Source: Plantactinospora sp. BC1 (GTDB taxonomy: Bacteria > Actinomycetota > Actinomycetes > Mycobacteriales > Micromonosporaceae). Taken from it: DNA of 64,000 nt. The DNA is taken from contig NZ_CP028158.1 in the NCBI RefSeq assembly GCF_003030345.1, positions 3,472,001 to 3,536,000 on the forward strand, written 5' to 3'. The notes below the pieces were generated by a model. It made no database searches. It worked only from the letters and a program-made list of their open reading frames with translations, and was not told the DNA's origin. Below, piece after piece: positions 51,353-60,471 of the stretch. Both the position numbers and the translations under genes were made by a program. Numbering within the stretch: the first letter of the stretch is position 1; each line of letters opens with the position of its first letter.

Positions 51353-53472
51353 CGGGGACCCGCGCTGTCCCGCCCGGGGGCGGGCGGTGGCTCGTCGAGG
51401 TCGGTACCCGCCAGCGGGGGCGGCGGTGGTGCCGTGGCGGCGGTGTTCGACGGCGGGGGCGGCCCGAGCAGGCCGCCGACCGGGGCGCCGCCGCGCGGTC
51501 CGCGGGCCGGTCCACGGCTGAGGGTGGCGTCGAACCGGTCCAGGTTCTTCCGGGCGGTGGAGGCGAGCTGCCAGGGCACGCTGGTCACCATCACCCCGGG
51601 CTCGAAGAGCAGCCGGCCCTTGATCCGCAGCGCGCTCTGGTTGTGCAGCAGGTTCTCCCACCAGTGCCCGACGACGTACTCGGGGATGAAGACCGTGACC
51701 ACGTCGCGGGGTGACTCCCGGCGGGCCGACGCGACGAAGTCGAGGATCGGCCGGGTGATCTCCCGGTACGGCGAGTCGATCACGGTCAGCGGCACCGTCA
51801 CCCCGTGCCGTTCCCACTCCGCCTGCACCGCCCGGGTGTCCGCCTCGTCGACGTTGACGGTCAGCGCGGTCAGGGTGTCCGGCCGGGTCGCCTGGGCATA
51901 GGCGATCGCCCGCAGGGTCGGCTGGTGGACCTTGCTGACCAGCACGATCGCGTGGTTGCGGGCCGGCAGCACCGGGCGTCCCTCGGGTGGGGTCAGCTCG
52001 GTGGCGATCCGGTCGTAGTGCCGGCGGATGCCGAGCATCATGGCGTAGATCACCGCCATCGCGGCGATGGCGATCCAGGCGCCGAGCAGGAACTTGGTGA
52101 GCAGCACGACCACGAGTACCGCCCCGGTCAGCCCCATCCCGAAGGCGTTGATGGCCCGGGACCGGACCATCCTGCGCCGCACCACCGGATCCCGCTCGGT
52201 ACGCAGCATCCGGTTCCAGTGCCGGATCATGCCCGCCTGGGAGAGCGTGAACGAGACGAAGACGCCGACGATGTAGAGCTGGATCAGCCGGGTCACCTCG
52301 GCCTGGAAGGCGACGATCAGCAGGATCGCGGTCAGGGCGAGGAAGACGATGCCGTTGGAGAAGGCCAGCCGGTCGCCCCGGGTGTGCAACTGCCGGGGCA
52401 GGTAGCGGTCCTGGGCCAGGATCGAGCCGAGCACCGGGAAGCCGTTGAACGCGGTGTTGGCGGCCAGGAAGAGGATCAGCGCGGTCGCGCCGGCCACGAC
52501 GAAGAGCAGCACCCCGTTGCCGAAGATCGCCTGGCCGAGCTGGACGGTCACGGTCTTCTGCACGTAGTCGAGCGGGCCGTGTTCGAGCTGCCGGGCCGGG
52601 TTCTCCATGAACTGGAGGCCGGTCAGCCGGGACAGCCAGATGATGCCCATGATCATGACGATCGCCACCGAGCCGAGCATCAGCAGCGTGGTGGCGGCGT
52701 TTTTGCTCTTCGGTGGCTTGAAGGCCGGTACGCCGTTGGAGATCGCCTCCACCCCGGTCAGCGCGGCACAGCCGGAGGAGAAGGCACGGAGCAGCAGGAA
52801 GGCCATCGCGAAGGCGGTCAGGTTGGCGTGTTCGGCACTGACCACCAGGTCGGCGCTGGGCGCCCGCAGGTCGTGGCCGAGGACGAAGATCCGAACCAGT
52901 CCGGTGAGGATCATCCCGATGATGACGATCATGAAGCCGTAGGTCGGGATCGCGAACGCGGTGCCGGACTCACGCAGCCCGCGCAGGTTGATCGCGCTCA
53001 GTACGACCACCGCGGTCACCGCCACCCCGACCCGGTGCTCGGAGACGAACGGCAGCACCGAGCCGAGGTTGGCCACCCCGGAGGAGACCGACACGGCGAC
53101 GGTCAGCACGTAGTCGACCAGCAGCGCGCTGGCCACCCCGACGCCGAACTTCGGTCCGAGGTTGACGGTGGCCACCTCGTAGTCGCCACCGCCGGAGGGG
53201 TACGCGTGCACGTTCTGCCGGTAGCTCGCCACCACGGTGAGCATCACCACCACGACGGCCAGGGCGACCCACGGCGAGAAGAGGTACGCCGAGGTGCCGG
53301 CGATCGAGAGCGTCAGCAGGATCTCGTCCGGTGCGTACGCCACGCTGGAGAGCGCGTCGGAGGCGAAGACCGGCAGCGCGATGCGCTTCGGCAGCAAGGT
53401 GTGCTGCAACTTGTCGGACCGAAAGGGTCGGCCCAGCAGCAGGCGCTTGACTAGCGAGGTGGGACTGGCCAC
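51349..53472 (-). CDS. KimA-like APC-superfamily potassium permease
   Basis: Transporter of 707 aa with 12 predicted helices and a cytoplasmic C-terminal domain. The N-terminus (LVKRLLLGRPFRSDKL, FASDALSSVAYAPDEILL, SYRQNVHAYPSGGGDYEVA, LLVDYVLTVAVSVSSGVANL) matches B. subtilis KimA, a high-affinity H+/K+ symporter inhibited by c-di-AMP, better than amino-acid permeases. The C-terminal region (ILVSKVHQ-like core NHAIVLVSKVHQPTLRAIAYA, split here as residues about 510-530) resembles a universal-stress-protein fold, as in KimA. GTG 53472 lies 8 bases after TACCCT. Two TrkA-type RCK genes are divergent. Confidence 0.88.
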   Translation of the reverse strand: MASPTSLVKRLLLGRPFRSDKLQHTLLPKRIALPVFASDALSSVAYAPDEILLTLSIAGTSAYLFSPWVALAVVVVMLTVVASYRQNVHAYPSGGGDYEVATVNLGPKFGVGVASALLVDYVLTVAVSVSSGVANLGSVLPFVSEHRVGVAVTAVVVLSAINLRGLRESGTAFAIPTYGFMIVIIGMILTGLVRIFVLGHDLRAPSADLVVSAEHANLTAFAMAFLLLRAFSSGCAALTGVEAISNGVPAFKPPKSKNAATTLLMLGSVAIVMIMGIIWLSRLTGLQFMENPARQLEHGPLDYVQKTVTVQLGQAIFGNGVLLFVVAGATALILFLAANTAFNGFPVLGSILAQDRYLPRQLHTRGDRLAFSNGIVFLALTAILLIVAFQAEVTRLIQLYIVGVFVSFTLSQAGMIRHWNRMLRTERDPVVRRRMVRSRAINAFGMGLTGAVLVVVLLTKFLLGAWIAIAAMAVIYAMMLGIRRHYDRIATELTPPEGRPVLPARNHAIVLVSKVHQPTLRAIAYAQATRPDTLTALTVNVDEADTRAVQAEWERHGVTVPLTVIDSPYREITRPILDFVASARRESPRDVVTVFIPEYVVGHWWENLLHNQSALRIKGRLLFEPGVMVTSVPWQLASTARKNLDRFDATLSRGPARGPRGGAPVGGLLGPPPPSNTAATAPPPPPLAGTDLDEPPPAPGRDSAGPR

Positions 53473-53778
53473 AACCGCTAAGGGTACGGCTGCCGGATTC
53501 GCCCGGTCGGCCGGTGCGGCCGATCTTCCCGGTGATCCGGCTAACCGGCGCCGGGCGGTGCGACCGACCGCACCAGCGGAGCGGAAGTCCGGGGCCGGTT
53601 CGTGGCGGACGGTGCCGCGGCCGTCACCGGCGCTGCGGCCGCCACCCGGGCCGGGACGCGGCCGGAGATCCGCGACGCGGGAGGTCGGGCGCCACGGGCC
53701 GGGAGCCGGATGGCTACGCTCATGGTGACATCACCCCACCGGACGGGTCGGTCCCGCGGTGATCCGGGAGGACTTGCC
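53473..53778. other. 306-bp divergent region between permease and RCK genes
   Basis: No gene recognised. It holds TACCCT for the permease (minus, 53481-53486) and TACGCT for the RCK pair (plus, 53715-53720). The region between is GC-rich with no riboswitch-like fold that I can recognise. Confidence 0.5.
53715..53720 (+). promoter_or_regulatory. -10 box (TACGCT) for the RCK gene pair
   Basis: TACGCT 58 bp before TTG 53779, giving a leader of about 50 bases with GGGAGG near its end. Confidence 0.45.
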
Positions 53779-54444
53779 TTGCACGTCGTGATCATGGGCT
53801 GTGGCCGGGTCGGTTCGACCCTCGCGCACAACCTGGAGTCGCGCGGCCACTCGGTGGCCGTCATCGACCAGGACGCGGACGCGTTCCGCCGGCTCGGCCC
53901 GGACTTCGGCGGGATCACCGTCACCGGCGCCGGCTTCGACGCGGAGGTGCTCCGCCAGGCCGGCATCGAGCGGGCCGACGGCTTCGCCGCCGTCTCCAGC
54001 GGCGACAACTCCAACATCATCTCCGCCCGGCTGGCCCGCGAGACGTACGGCGTCTCCCGGGTCGTCGCCCGGATCTACGACTCGAAGCGGGCCCAGGTCT
54101 ACGAGCGGCTCGGCATCCCGACCGTGGCCACCGTCCGGTGGACCGCCGACCGGATCGTCCGGCACCTGGTGCCGGAGGGACACGTGGAGATCTTCCGCGA
54201 CCCGACCAGCACCGTCTCGATCATCGAGGTACCGGTGCACGACGACTGGATCGGCCGTCCGGTACGCGGGCTGGAGGAGGCCACCGGTGCCCGGGTCGGC
54301 TATCTGACCCGGTTCGGCATCGCCGCCCTGCCGACCGCGTCCAGCGTGCTCCAGGAGGGCGACCAGGTCTCCATGCTGGTCACCGACGACATCGCCGACC
54401 AGGTGACCACGGTGGCGGGCTCGCCGCCGGAAGGAGGGCGCTGA
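53779..54444 (+). CDS. TrkA-family potassium-channel regulatory protein (RCK, first)
   Basis: Cytoplasmic K+ uptake regulator of 221 aa with an RCK-N nucleotide-binding domain (VVIMGCGRVGSTLAHNLESR, VAVIDQDADAF, SSGDNSNIISARLAR) and a C-terminal TrkA-C domain (VSIIEVPVHDDWIGRPVRG). It starts at TTG 53779 with GGGAGG (53766-53771) and a 7-base spacer. The next gene, a second RCK protein, begins one base after its stop. Actinobacterial genomes often name this pair ceoB/ceoC. Confidence 0.92.
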   Translation: MHVVIMGCGRVGSTLAHNLESRGHSVAVIDQDADAFRRLGPDFGGITVTGAGFDAEVLRQAGIERADGFAAVSSGDNSNIISARLARETYGVSRVVARIYDSKRAQVYERLGIPTVATVRWTADRIVRHLVPEGHVEIFRDPTSTVSIIEVPVHDDWIGRPVRGLEEATGARVGYLTRFGIAALPTASSVLQEGDQVSMLVTDDIADQVTTVAGSPPEGGR

Positions 54445-54445
54445 C

Positions 54446-55135
54446 ATGCGGATCGCCATCGCCGGCGCCGGCAACGTGGGCCGCTCGATCGCGCAGGAGC
54501 TGATCGAGAACGGGCACCAGGTGATGCTGATCGAGCGGAAGCCGAAGATGCTCCGCCCGGAGCGGGTACCGGCCGCCGAGTGGATCCTCGCCGACGCCTG
54601 CGAGCTGGCCAGCCTCGAGGAGGCCGACCTGGCCAGCTGCGACGTGGTGGTGGCGGCCACCGGCGACGACAAGGTCAACCTGGTGGTCTCGCTGCTGGCC
54701 AAGACGGAGTTCGCCGTTCCCCGGGTGGTCGCCCGGATCAACCGGGCCGAGAACGAGTGGCTCTTCACCGACCAGTGGGGGGTCGACGTGGCGGTCAGCA
54801 AGCCACGGGTGATGGCGGCCCTGGTCGAGGAGGCGGTGACCGTCGGCGACCTGGTCCGGCTGATGACGTTCCGGCAGGGCGAGGCGAACCTGGTCGAGAT
54901 CACCCTGCCGCCGACCGCACCGTACGTCGGCCACCCGATCCACTCGGTGCCGCTGCCCCGGGACTCGGCGCTCACCGCCATCCTGCGCGGCAAGCGGGTG
55001 CTGGTGCCGAGCCCCGACGACCCGTTGGAGGCCGGCGACGAGCTGATCTTCGTCTGCACGGCCGAGGTCGAGGACGAGGTCCGCAAGGTGATCCTCGGTC
55101 CGGACAGCGTCGAGCGGACCCGCAGCAGCAGCTGA
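54446..55135 (+). CDS. TrkA-family potassium-channel regulatory protein (RCK, second)
   Basis: RCK protein of 229 aa: MRIAIAGAGNVGRSIAQELI (nucleotide fold), VVAATGDDKVNLVVSLLAKT, and a TrkA-C domain from about residue 140 (ANLVEITLPPTAPYVGHPIH). It is 1 bp after the first RCK gene, so the two are cotranslated and probably form a hetero-oligomeric ring. Placed divergent from the KimA-like permease, they suggest a joint K+ regulon. Confidence 0.92.
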   Translation: MRIAIAGAGNVGRSIAQELIENGHQVMLIERKPKMLRPERVPAAEWILADACELASLEEADLASCDVVVAATGDDKVNLVVSLLAKTEFAVPRVVARINRAENEWLFTDQWGVDVAVSKPRVMAALVEEAVTVGDLVRLMTFRQGEANLVEITLPPTAPYVGHPIHSVPLPRDSALTAILRGKRVLVPSPDDPLEAGDELIFVCTAEVEDEVRKVILGPDSVERTRSSS

Positions 55136-55172
55136 GCGGTCCGGGACCGGTCGGGGTGCTGCCCGGCGGCGG

Positions 55173-55871
55173 TCAGCCGCCGAGCGGTGCCGGTACGGCC
55201 GGCGTCCGGTTCACCCGGCGGACCGTCCAGATGGTGATCACCAGCAGCAGCGCGTACGGCGGATAGCCGAGCAGCAGCCGGGCGATGCCGAGCGCGGTGT
55301 CCATGTCGGCCAGGTAGAGCCCGGCCTGCACGCCCACCTTGGCCAGCCAGACGACGCCCCAGAGCACGGTGAGCCGGTTGAAGGTGCGGACCAGCCGCGG
55401 ATCCTGCCGCCACTCCGACCGGCCACCGGCCGCGATGATGGACCAGATCCAGCCGACCAGCGGCTGGCGGATCACCGCCGAGCCGAGCAGCACCAGCCCG
55501 TAGACGATGCCGTAGAGGATGCCGGGCAGATAGAAGTCCCGCTCGTCACCGGTACGCCAGGCGATCATGGCGCCGATGCCGATCCCGACCAGGCCGTTGA
55601 CGGCGTGTCGGACCGGTCGCCGCTGGAAGAGTCGGACGACCGCGATCAGCACCGCGACCGCCACCGAGGCGATCACCGCCGGACGCAGCTCGGTGATGAT
55701 GTTGACCGCGACGAAGACGACCACCGGGACGCTGGACTCGACCATCCCCCGCCAGCCGCCGAGCTGCTCCGCCATCTGCTCGGTCAGGCTGGGGAGCTGT
55801 TCCTCGTCCTCGGTCCGGCTGGCCGTCGGGTCGCTGCCCGGGCTGTCGGTGCGGGGCTGTCCAGCGGTCAT
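55173..55871 (-). CDS. DUF3159 membrane protein
   Basis: Actinobacterial membrane protein of 232 aa with about five helices (VPVVVFVAVNIITELRPAVI, ASVAVAVLIAVVRLF, GILYGIVYGLVLLGSAVI, WGVVWLAKVGVQAGLYL, LLLGYPPYALLLVITIW) and a disordered acidic N-terminus. Function unknown. ATG 55871 is chosen; the frame is open for 32 more codons but a GGAAG ribosome site supports the inner start. It lies 43 bp after an OB-fold gene on the same strand, an arrangement common in actinobacteria. Confidence 0.9.
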   Translation of the reverse strand: MTAGQPRTDSPGSDPTASRTEDEEQLPSLTEQMAEQLGGWRGMVESSVPVVVFVAVNIITELRPAVIASVAVAVLIAVVRLFQRRPVRHAVNGLVGIGIGAMIAWRTGDERDFYLPGILYGIVYGLVLLGSAVIRQPLVGWIWSIIAAGGRSEWRQDPRLVRTFNRLTVLWGVVWLAKVGVQAGLYLADMDTALGIARLLLGYPPYALLLVITIWTVRRVNRTPAVPAPLGG

Positions 55872-55914
55872 CTGTGTGTCTTCCGGTCGCGGCCGGGGGC
55901 GCCGGTCTCCGTGC

Positions 55915-56295
55915 TCACCGTGGCGACTCCAGCTCGTAGTACGGGTTGTAGATGACTTTACGGTCATCCCGTACCGCCATGCGACCGCGCGCGGTCAATT
56001 GCCGGCCCGGCTCGATCCCGGCGATGTGCCGGCGCCCCAGCCAGACCAGGGTCACGATGTCGCTGCCGTCGTAGAGGTCCGCCTCCAGGGTCGGCAGGTT
56101 CGTCCGGGGGGTGTAGACCACGGTACGGAGCCGGCCCGAGACCGACACCACCTGCCCCCGGCTGCACTGCCCGGCCGGGGTGCTGCCGCACTCGGCGCTC
56201 TCCCGGAGCAGCTCCTCCGCCTCGATCTCGGCCTCGCTCGCGGTCAGCCGTTGCAGGAAGCCCCGCCACGAGAGTCGGCCCTGGTCGGTCGCCAT
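55915..56295 (-). CDS. OB-fold nucleic-acid-binding domain protein
   Basis: Single-domain protein of 126 aa. The helical N-terminus (LTASEAEIEAEELLRESAE) is followed by an OB-fold (VVSVSGRLRTVVYTPR, LEADLYDGSDIVTLVWLGRR, LTARGRMAVRDDRKVIYNPY). The family is conserved next to DUF3159 and RCK genes; a nucleic-acid role is likely but not shown. ATG 56295 has GGAGGAGGG further upstream. Confidence 0.9.
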   Translation of the reverse strand: MATDQGRLSWRGFLQRLTASEAEIEAEELLRESAECGSTPAGQCSRGQVVSVSGRLRTVVYTPRTNLPTLEADLYDGSDIVTLVWLGRRHIAGIEPGRQLTARGRMAVRDDRKVIYNPYYELESPR

Positions 56296-56586
56296 GACCC
56301 GGTGTCACCCTCCTCCACGCGCCGCCCCGGCGCGTGCTCGACACGGCTGGCGTGCAGCCGTCCCGCAAGCGTACGCCGATCCGGCACCCGTGCACGGGTC
56401 GCCCGCTGCCGGGTTGCCGACCCACCGCCACCGGCGCCGAACCGACCCGGCGGCGGCCCCCGACGGCGGCCCGGCCGGCGGCCCGGAGCGAGCCGGATCG
56501 GGGTAGCCCGCCCGGCCATCCCCGCTCAGTCCCCCGGCCGGACCGCCCTGGGAGGAGGCGCTCGCCGCCGTCGCGGCGGGCAGCGG

Positions 56587-57333
56587 TCAGGAACCGTCGC
56601 GGCGGCGGGGCCGGGGTTCGGAGCGCGGCGGGTGCTGCTGGCCCGAGACGACGCCGTTGACCGGCCCACCGGGCTGGTGGCCGTCCGGCTGCGCTTCGGC
56701 ACCGGCGGCGGCCGCCTCGCGCGGCAACCGCAGCGGCAGCGGCTCGCGGACCGGCTTGGCCTCCTGACCCCGGTCGACCACCAGCCCGTTCAGGCACTCC
56801 GTGAGCGGTCCGGCGGCGGCCGGGTCGCTGGCGGCACGCCCCTGGAAGACGCCCTGGATCATCCAGCGCGGCCCGTCGACGCCGACGAAGCGCAGGTCGG
56901 CGATGCCGCCGTCCGGGGTACGGACCCGGGCCCGCAGCTCGGTGCCGTGCTCGCCCTCCACCTCCTCGGCCACCACCCCGTCGGCCGCCAGCGAGGTGCG
57001 GATCTCCTCCCGCCACTCCGGCCAGATCTCCTCGGTACGCGGTGCCGCGAAGACCCCCAGCTGGAGGGCGCTCTCCCCGTGCACCAGGACGACCTGCTGG
57101 ATCACCCCGTCGGGGTTGGCCTGGACGCGTACCTCCACGTCCTGCACGGCCGGGATGCGCAGGCTGCCCAGGTCGAGCCGCTGCACGTCCGGCGGCTCGT
57201 CGCCGATGTCGTACGGTCCGTGCCCGGGCCCCTCGGGCTCGGTCGCGGCGGCGAGGTCCTGGGTGTCGGCCGACTGCCGACCGGAGCGCTCGTCGCGGGA
57301 GTGGCGCCCGCCGCGTCCTCGGGAGAAGATCAT
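56587..57333 (-). CDS. DUF3710 domain protein
   Basis: Actinobacterial protein of 248 aa, unknown function, typically next to dut as here. The core (VRVQANPDGVIQQVVLVHGE, GVFAAPRTEEIWPEWREEI, RWMIQGVFQGRAA) matches the family; the termini are Arg-rich and disordered. Separated from the OB-fold gene by a 291-bp GC-rich gap with no visible gene. Confidence 0.9.
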   Translation of the reverse strand: MIFSRGRGGRHSRDERSGRQSADTQDLAAATEPEGPGHGPYDIGDEPPDVQRLDLGSLRIPAVQDVEVRVQANPDGVIQQVVLVHGESALQLGVFAAPRTEEIWPEWREEIRTSLAADGVVAEEVEGEHGTELRARVRTPDGGIADLRFVGVDGPRWMIQGVFQGRAASDPAAAGPLTECLNGLVVDRGQEAKPVREPLPLRLPREAAAAGAEAQPDGHQPGGPVNGVVSGQQHPPRSEPRPRRRDGS

Positions 57334-57443
57334 GTTGCTTACCTGCTACCTTCCGTTTCCGGCTGCCGGATGGGCGGATCTCACTCGCATTGTCGGGCAC
57401 GGCGTACGGCGACGGCCGACCCGGGCACCTCTTTCCGGCCGAC

Positions 57444-57947
57444 TCACCGGCCGCCCGCCCCCTCGACCCGCTCCTCCCGGAGATCGGCGGCGACCAGCCC
57501 GGCGTGCCCGCCGGTCGAGCCGTGCCCGCCCGCACCCCGCACGGAGTCGGGCAACTCGTCGACGGGCAGGAACTCGGCCCGCTCCACCCGCTGCACCACG
57601 AGCTGCGCGATCCGGTCGCCCCGGGAAATCTTCGCCGGGGTGACCCGGTCGTGGTTGATCAGGTTGACCAGGATCTCGCCCCGGTAACCGGCGTCGACCG
57701 TACCGGGCGCGTTGAGCACGGTCACACCGAGCCTGGCCGCCAGCCCGGACCGTGGATGGACGAGCCCGACGTACCCGACCGGCAGGGCCAGCGCGACGCC
57801 GGTGCGGACCAGCCGCCACCGGCCGGGCGGGATCTCGACCTCCTCGGCGGCGACCAGGTCGGCTCCGGCGTCGCCGGGATGGGCGTACGCCGGCAGCGGC
57901 AGGTCCGGGTCGATGCGCCGGACGGGTACGGGCAGCACGTGCGTCAC
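57444..57947 (-). CDS. dut: dUTP diphosphatase
   Basis: Trimeric dUTPase of 167 aa hydrolysing dUTP to dUMP and PPi. All five motifs are seen: [13 protein letters not shown] (I), [12 protein letters not shown] (II), [16 protein letters not shown] (III), [15 protein letters not shown] (IV), and a C-terminal [11 protein letters not shown] resembling the flexible P-loop motif (V). GTG 57947 has AGGAGAG upstream. Divergent from the DUF3093 gene. Confidence 0.96.
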   Translation of the reverse strand: MTHVLPVPVRRIDPDLPLPAYAHPGDAGADLVAAEEVEIPPGRWRLVRTGVALALPVGYVGLVHPRSGLAARLGVTVLNAPGTVDAGYRGEILVNLINHDRVTPAKISRGDRIAQLVVQRVERAEFLPVDELPDSVRGAGGHGSTGGHAGLVAADLREERVEGAGGR

Positions 57948-58025
57948 GCTCTCACTCTCCTGGCAGGTTCGCGGATCCACCGGTGCTGCCCCCATCCTGC
58001 CGGGTCGACCGGCCGCATCGGGCCG

Positions 58026-58031
58026 TACCCT
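58026..58031 (+). promoter_or_regulatory. Leaderless -10 box (TACCCT) for the DUF3093 gene
   Basis: TACCCT, six bases (TCCAGC), then GTG 58038. Confidence 0.65.
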
Positions 58032-58037
58032 TCCAGC

Positions 58038-58529
58038 GTGGCCCCGACAAGTTCCGACCCCGCGGTCGTCCCGGCCCGTGCCGGGTACGCCGAGCGGCTG
58101 ACCCTGCCCTGGTGGCTCTGGCTGGCCGGGATCGCCGTCGCCGGGCTGCTGGCCGCCGAGATCTGGCTCGGCTCCACCGGCATGCGCGCCTGGTTGCCCT
58201 TCGTGGTCCTGTTGCCGTTGGCCGCCGTGGGGCTCGGCTGGCTCGGCCGGATCCGGATCGCCGTACGCGACGGCGAACTCCTGGTCGACGACGCCCGGCT
58301 GCCGGTGCGGTTCGTCGCCGACGCCATCCCGCTGGACGCCGAGGGCCGGCGCGAGGTGCTCGGGGTCGGTGCCGACCCGCTGGCGTTCGTGGTGCAGCGC
58401 CCGTGGGTGTCGGGGGCGGTGCAGGTGGTCCTCGACGATCCGGCCGACCCGACGCCCTACTGGGTGGTCAGCTCCCGCCATCCGGTACGCCTGGCCGAGG
58501 CGATCCTCGCGGCCCGCGACCCGGACTGA
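58038..58529 (+). CDS. DUF3093 membrane protein
   Basis: Protein of 163 aa with two adjacent transmembrane helices ([38 protein letters not shown]) and a PH-like C-terminal domain ([20 protein letters not shown]). Actinobacterial family of unknown function, usually divergent from dut as here. Leaderless GTG start. Confidence 0.9.
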   Translation: MAPTSSDPAVVPARAGYAERLTLPWWLWLAGIAVAGLLAAEIWLGSTGMRAWLPFVVLLPLAAVGLGWLGRIRIAVRDGELLVDDARLPVRFVADAIPLDAEGRREVLGVGADPLAFVVQRPWVSGAVQVVLDDPADPTPYWVVSSRHPVRLAEAILAARDPD

Positions 58530-58580
58530 GCACCGAACCGGCGCCGGAAACCGGCCTCCCGGGCCGCCCGAGCCGGTCGG

Positions 58581-59564
58581 TCAGCCGCCGAGCGCCCTCG
58601 GCCCCTGGCGGAGGTCCTCCCGGACCCGGTCGCCGAGTGCCCGGGTGGCCCGGCCGTTGAGGAAACCGGCCACCGCCGCGCCGGTCAGGAACGGCCCGAG
58701 GGTGGTCAGGTTGCGGCCGAACCGCCGCAGCAGCCGGTCCCGCAGCTCCTTGCGGGCGGCGGTACCGAGTACCGCGCCGACACCGACCCCGGGCAGCAGC
58801 GGATTCACCCCGCGCTGGGCCGCCCAGGAGCGGATCAGCGTGACCGCGCGCTGGCTGGTGCCGCCCGGCAGCCGCACCCCGTACGCCTCGTGCAGTTCGC
58901 CGATCAGCTTCAGTTCGATGGCGACCACGGCGACGGTTTCGGCGGCCAGCAGTACCGGTGCCGAGAGCAGGGTCGGGGTGGCCACCCACTCCACGGCCGC
59001 GACCCCGCCACCGGCGGCGCCCACCCCGGCGGTGGAGCGTACGGCGTTGCGGATCAGCCGATCCGCCAGCGCGTCGGAGTCGAGGCCGTCGAAGTGCCGG
59101 AGCAGGGTCTCCCGGTCGCGTACCGGGATGTGCGGCGCGATCTCGGTCACCGTGTCGGTGAGCCAGCGGACCGCCGCCTTCGGCTTGAACAGGTTGCCGG
59201 GTCGGCTGGCCCGGACCTGGCCGACCAACCGGCCGAGCAGTCGTCGCCGACGGGACCGGTTCAGTTCGTCGGCGGTGAGCGCGGCGACGGTGGAACTCAG
59301 CTCGTCGTCCCGGGACGCCGGCCCCCGCTGGCCGTCACCGGGCACGAGTTCCCCAGCCGTGGTCGCGCCGCCCGCCGGTCCCCGGTCGACGGGCGTGGTC
59401 GAGGTCGTGTCGTCGCCCGGCACGGCGACCGGCCCGACCCGGTCGGCCGACCCGGGCGAGGCGTCGGTCGTCCCCGGCGAGGACGCGTCGGTACGCCGTT
59501 CCGGCGAGGACGCGTCGGTCCGTCCCGGCGAGGACGCGTCGGATGCCCGGTCGGAGCGGCTCAT
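58581..59564 (-). CDS. EcsC-like / hypothetical protein with repeat-rich N-terminus
   Basis: Protein of 327 aa. Residues 1-90 are a disordered tract with repeated DASSPG motifs; the C-terminal 220 residues are helical with hydrophobic stretches (AAGGGVAAVEWVATPTLLSA, LLAAETVAVVAIELKLIGEL, LGPFLTGAAVAGFLNG), reminiscent of EcsC-type proteins. Function unknown. Two ATGs are adjacent; 59564 has the better 5-base distance to GGAGG. Confidence 0.75.
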   Translation of the reverse strand: MSRSDRASDASSPGRTDASSPERRTDASSPGTTDASPGSADRVGPVAVPGDDTTSTTPVDRGPAGGATTAGELVPGDGQRGPASRDDELSSTVAALTADELNRSRRRRLLGRLVGQVRASRPGNLFKPKAAVRWLTDTVTEIAPHIPVRDRETLLRHFDGLDSDALADRLIRNAVRSTAGVGAAGGGVAAVEWVATPTLLSAPVLLAAETVAVVAIELKLIGELHEAYGVRLPGGTSQRAVTLIRSWAAQRGVNPLLPGVGVGAVLGTAARKELRDRLLRRFGRNLTTLGPFLTGAAVAGFLNGRATRALGDRVREDLRQGPRALGG

Positions 59565-59762
59565 CATGACCTCCAGCGCGTGTCGTCGGTTGGGCTTGCC
59601 ACCACGCGCATCGAGTCAAGCAGTTACCCACCAACCCCGCATGTCGAATCACGCGCGGCGACCCCCAGCGGTGGAGGTCGCCGCTTCCCCCGTCCCGGAA
59701 GACTCACCCCGTGCCCGCCGGACGGGCTCCCCTGCCCGGGAAGACCGCTCCGGCCTCGGAAG

Positions 59763-60059
59763 TCAGGCGCACTCGCGGCAGATCAGATCACCGTTGCGCT
59801 CCACCGCGAGCTGGCTGCGGTGGTGCACGAGGAAGCAGCGCGCGCAGCGGAACTCGTCCGACTGCATCGGCAGCACCTTCACGGTGAGCTCCTCGTCGGC
59901 CAGGTCGGCACCGGGCAGCTCGAAGCTCTCGGCGACCTCGGCCTCGTCGACGTCCACGGCGGCCGACTGTGAGTCGACCCGCCGAGCCTTGAGCTCTTCC
60001 AGGCTGTCCTCGCCGAGGTCGACCTCGTCGCGACGCGGGGCGTCGTAGTCGGTGGCCAT
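59763..60059 (-). CDS. DUF4193 zinc-ribbon protein
   Basis: Acidic protein of 98 aa with a C-terminal zinc ribbon: CARC, then 18 residues later CREC (FRCARCFLVHHRSQLAVE, DLICRECA). DUF4193 is nearly universal in actinobacteria, often near the principal sigma factor, and its function is unknown; homologs are candidates for transcription- or division-related roles. ATG 60059 follows GGGAGAG. Confidence 0.92.
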   Translation of the reverse strand: MATDYDAPRRDEVDLGEDSLEELKARRVDSQSAAVDVDEAEVAESFELPGADLADEELTVKVLPMQSDEFRCARCFLVHHRSQLAVERNGDLICRECA

Positions 60060-60471
60060 CGGTCTCACTCTCCCATATCGATATAGTCGCTTCCGGTTGT
60101 AACGCCGGAGGACGCTGTTTCGGTTCCCGCTGGCCGGCCTTACTTCCGGTCGCCCGACCCGGCGCACGTTCCGGGTCGCGGCCGCCGGGCGGAACTCCCC
60201 CGGCGAGCGGGGTACCTTACCCCCCTTCGGGCGAGGCATGTATACCGTCCCTGCGGCATGCATGTACGTCCGAGCGCGCGGAGTTGTTCCCAATGTGACT
60301 CAGGCGACACGAAGATAGGGGTAGTGGTCGGCCAATCGTCGTCGCCGCGCCGACAAATCTGGCGGATTCAGCACCCGGTCGGACAACGGCTGGCCTCACC
60401 GGCATACTCGATAGCCACGGCGGCCCGTGCGGTCGGCTGTTCCACACACCACCTTCGCAGGAGCCAAGCAG
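60060..60471. other. 412-bp divergent intergenic region
   Basis: Between the DUF4193 (-) and LytR_C (+) genes. The first 50 bases are AT-rich for this genome (TATCGATATAG around 60077-60087), probably the DUF4193 promoter; CATACT near 60402 may be the -10 of the LytR_C gene. No gene recognised between. Confidence 0.5.

Noticed and set aside
53473..53778. c-di-AMP (ydaO-type) riboswitch upstream of the KimA-like gene
   Set aside because: The likely -10 box lies only 8 bases before the start codon, leaving no leader for a riboswitch, and no ydaO-like conserved blocks are recognisable.
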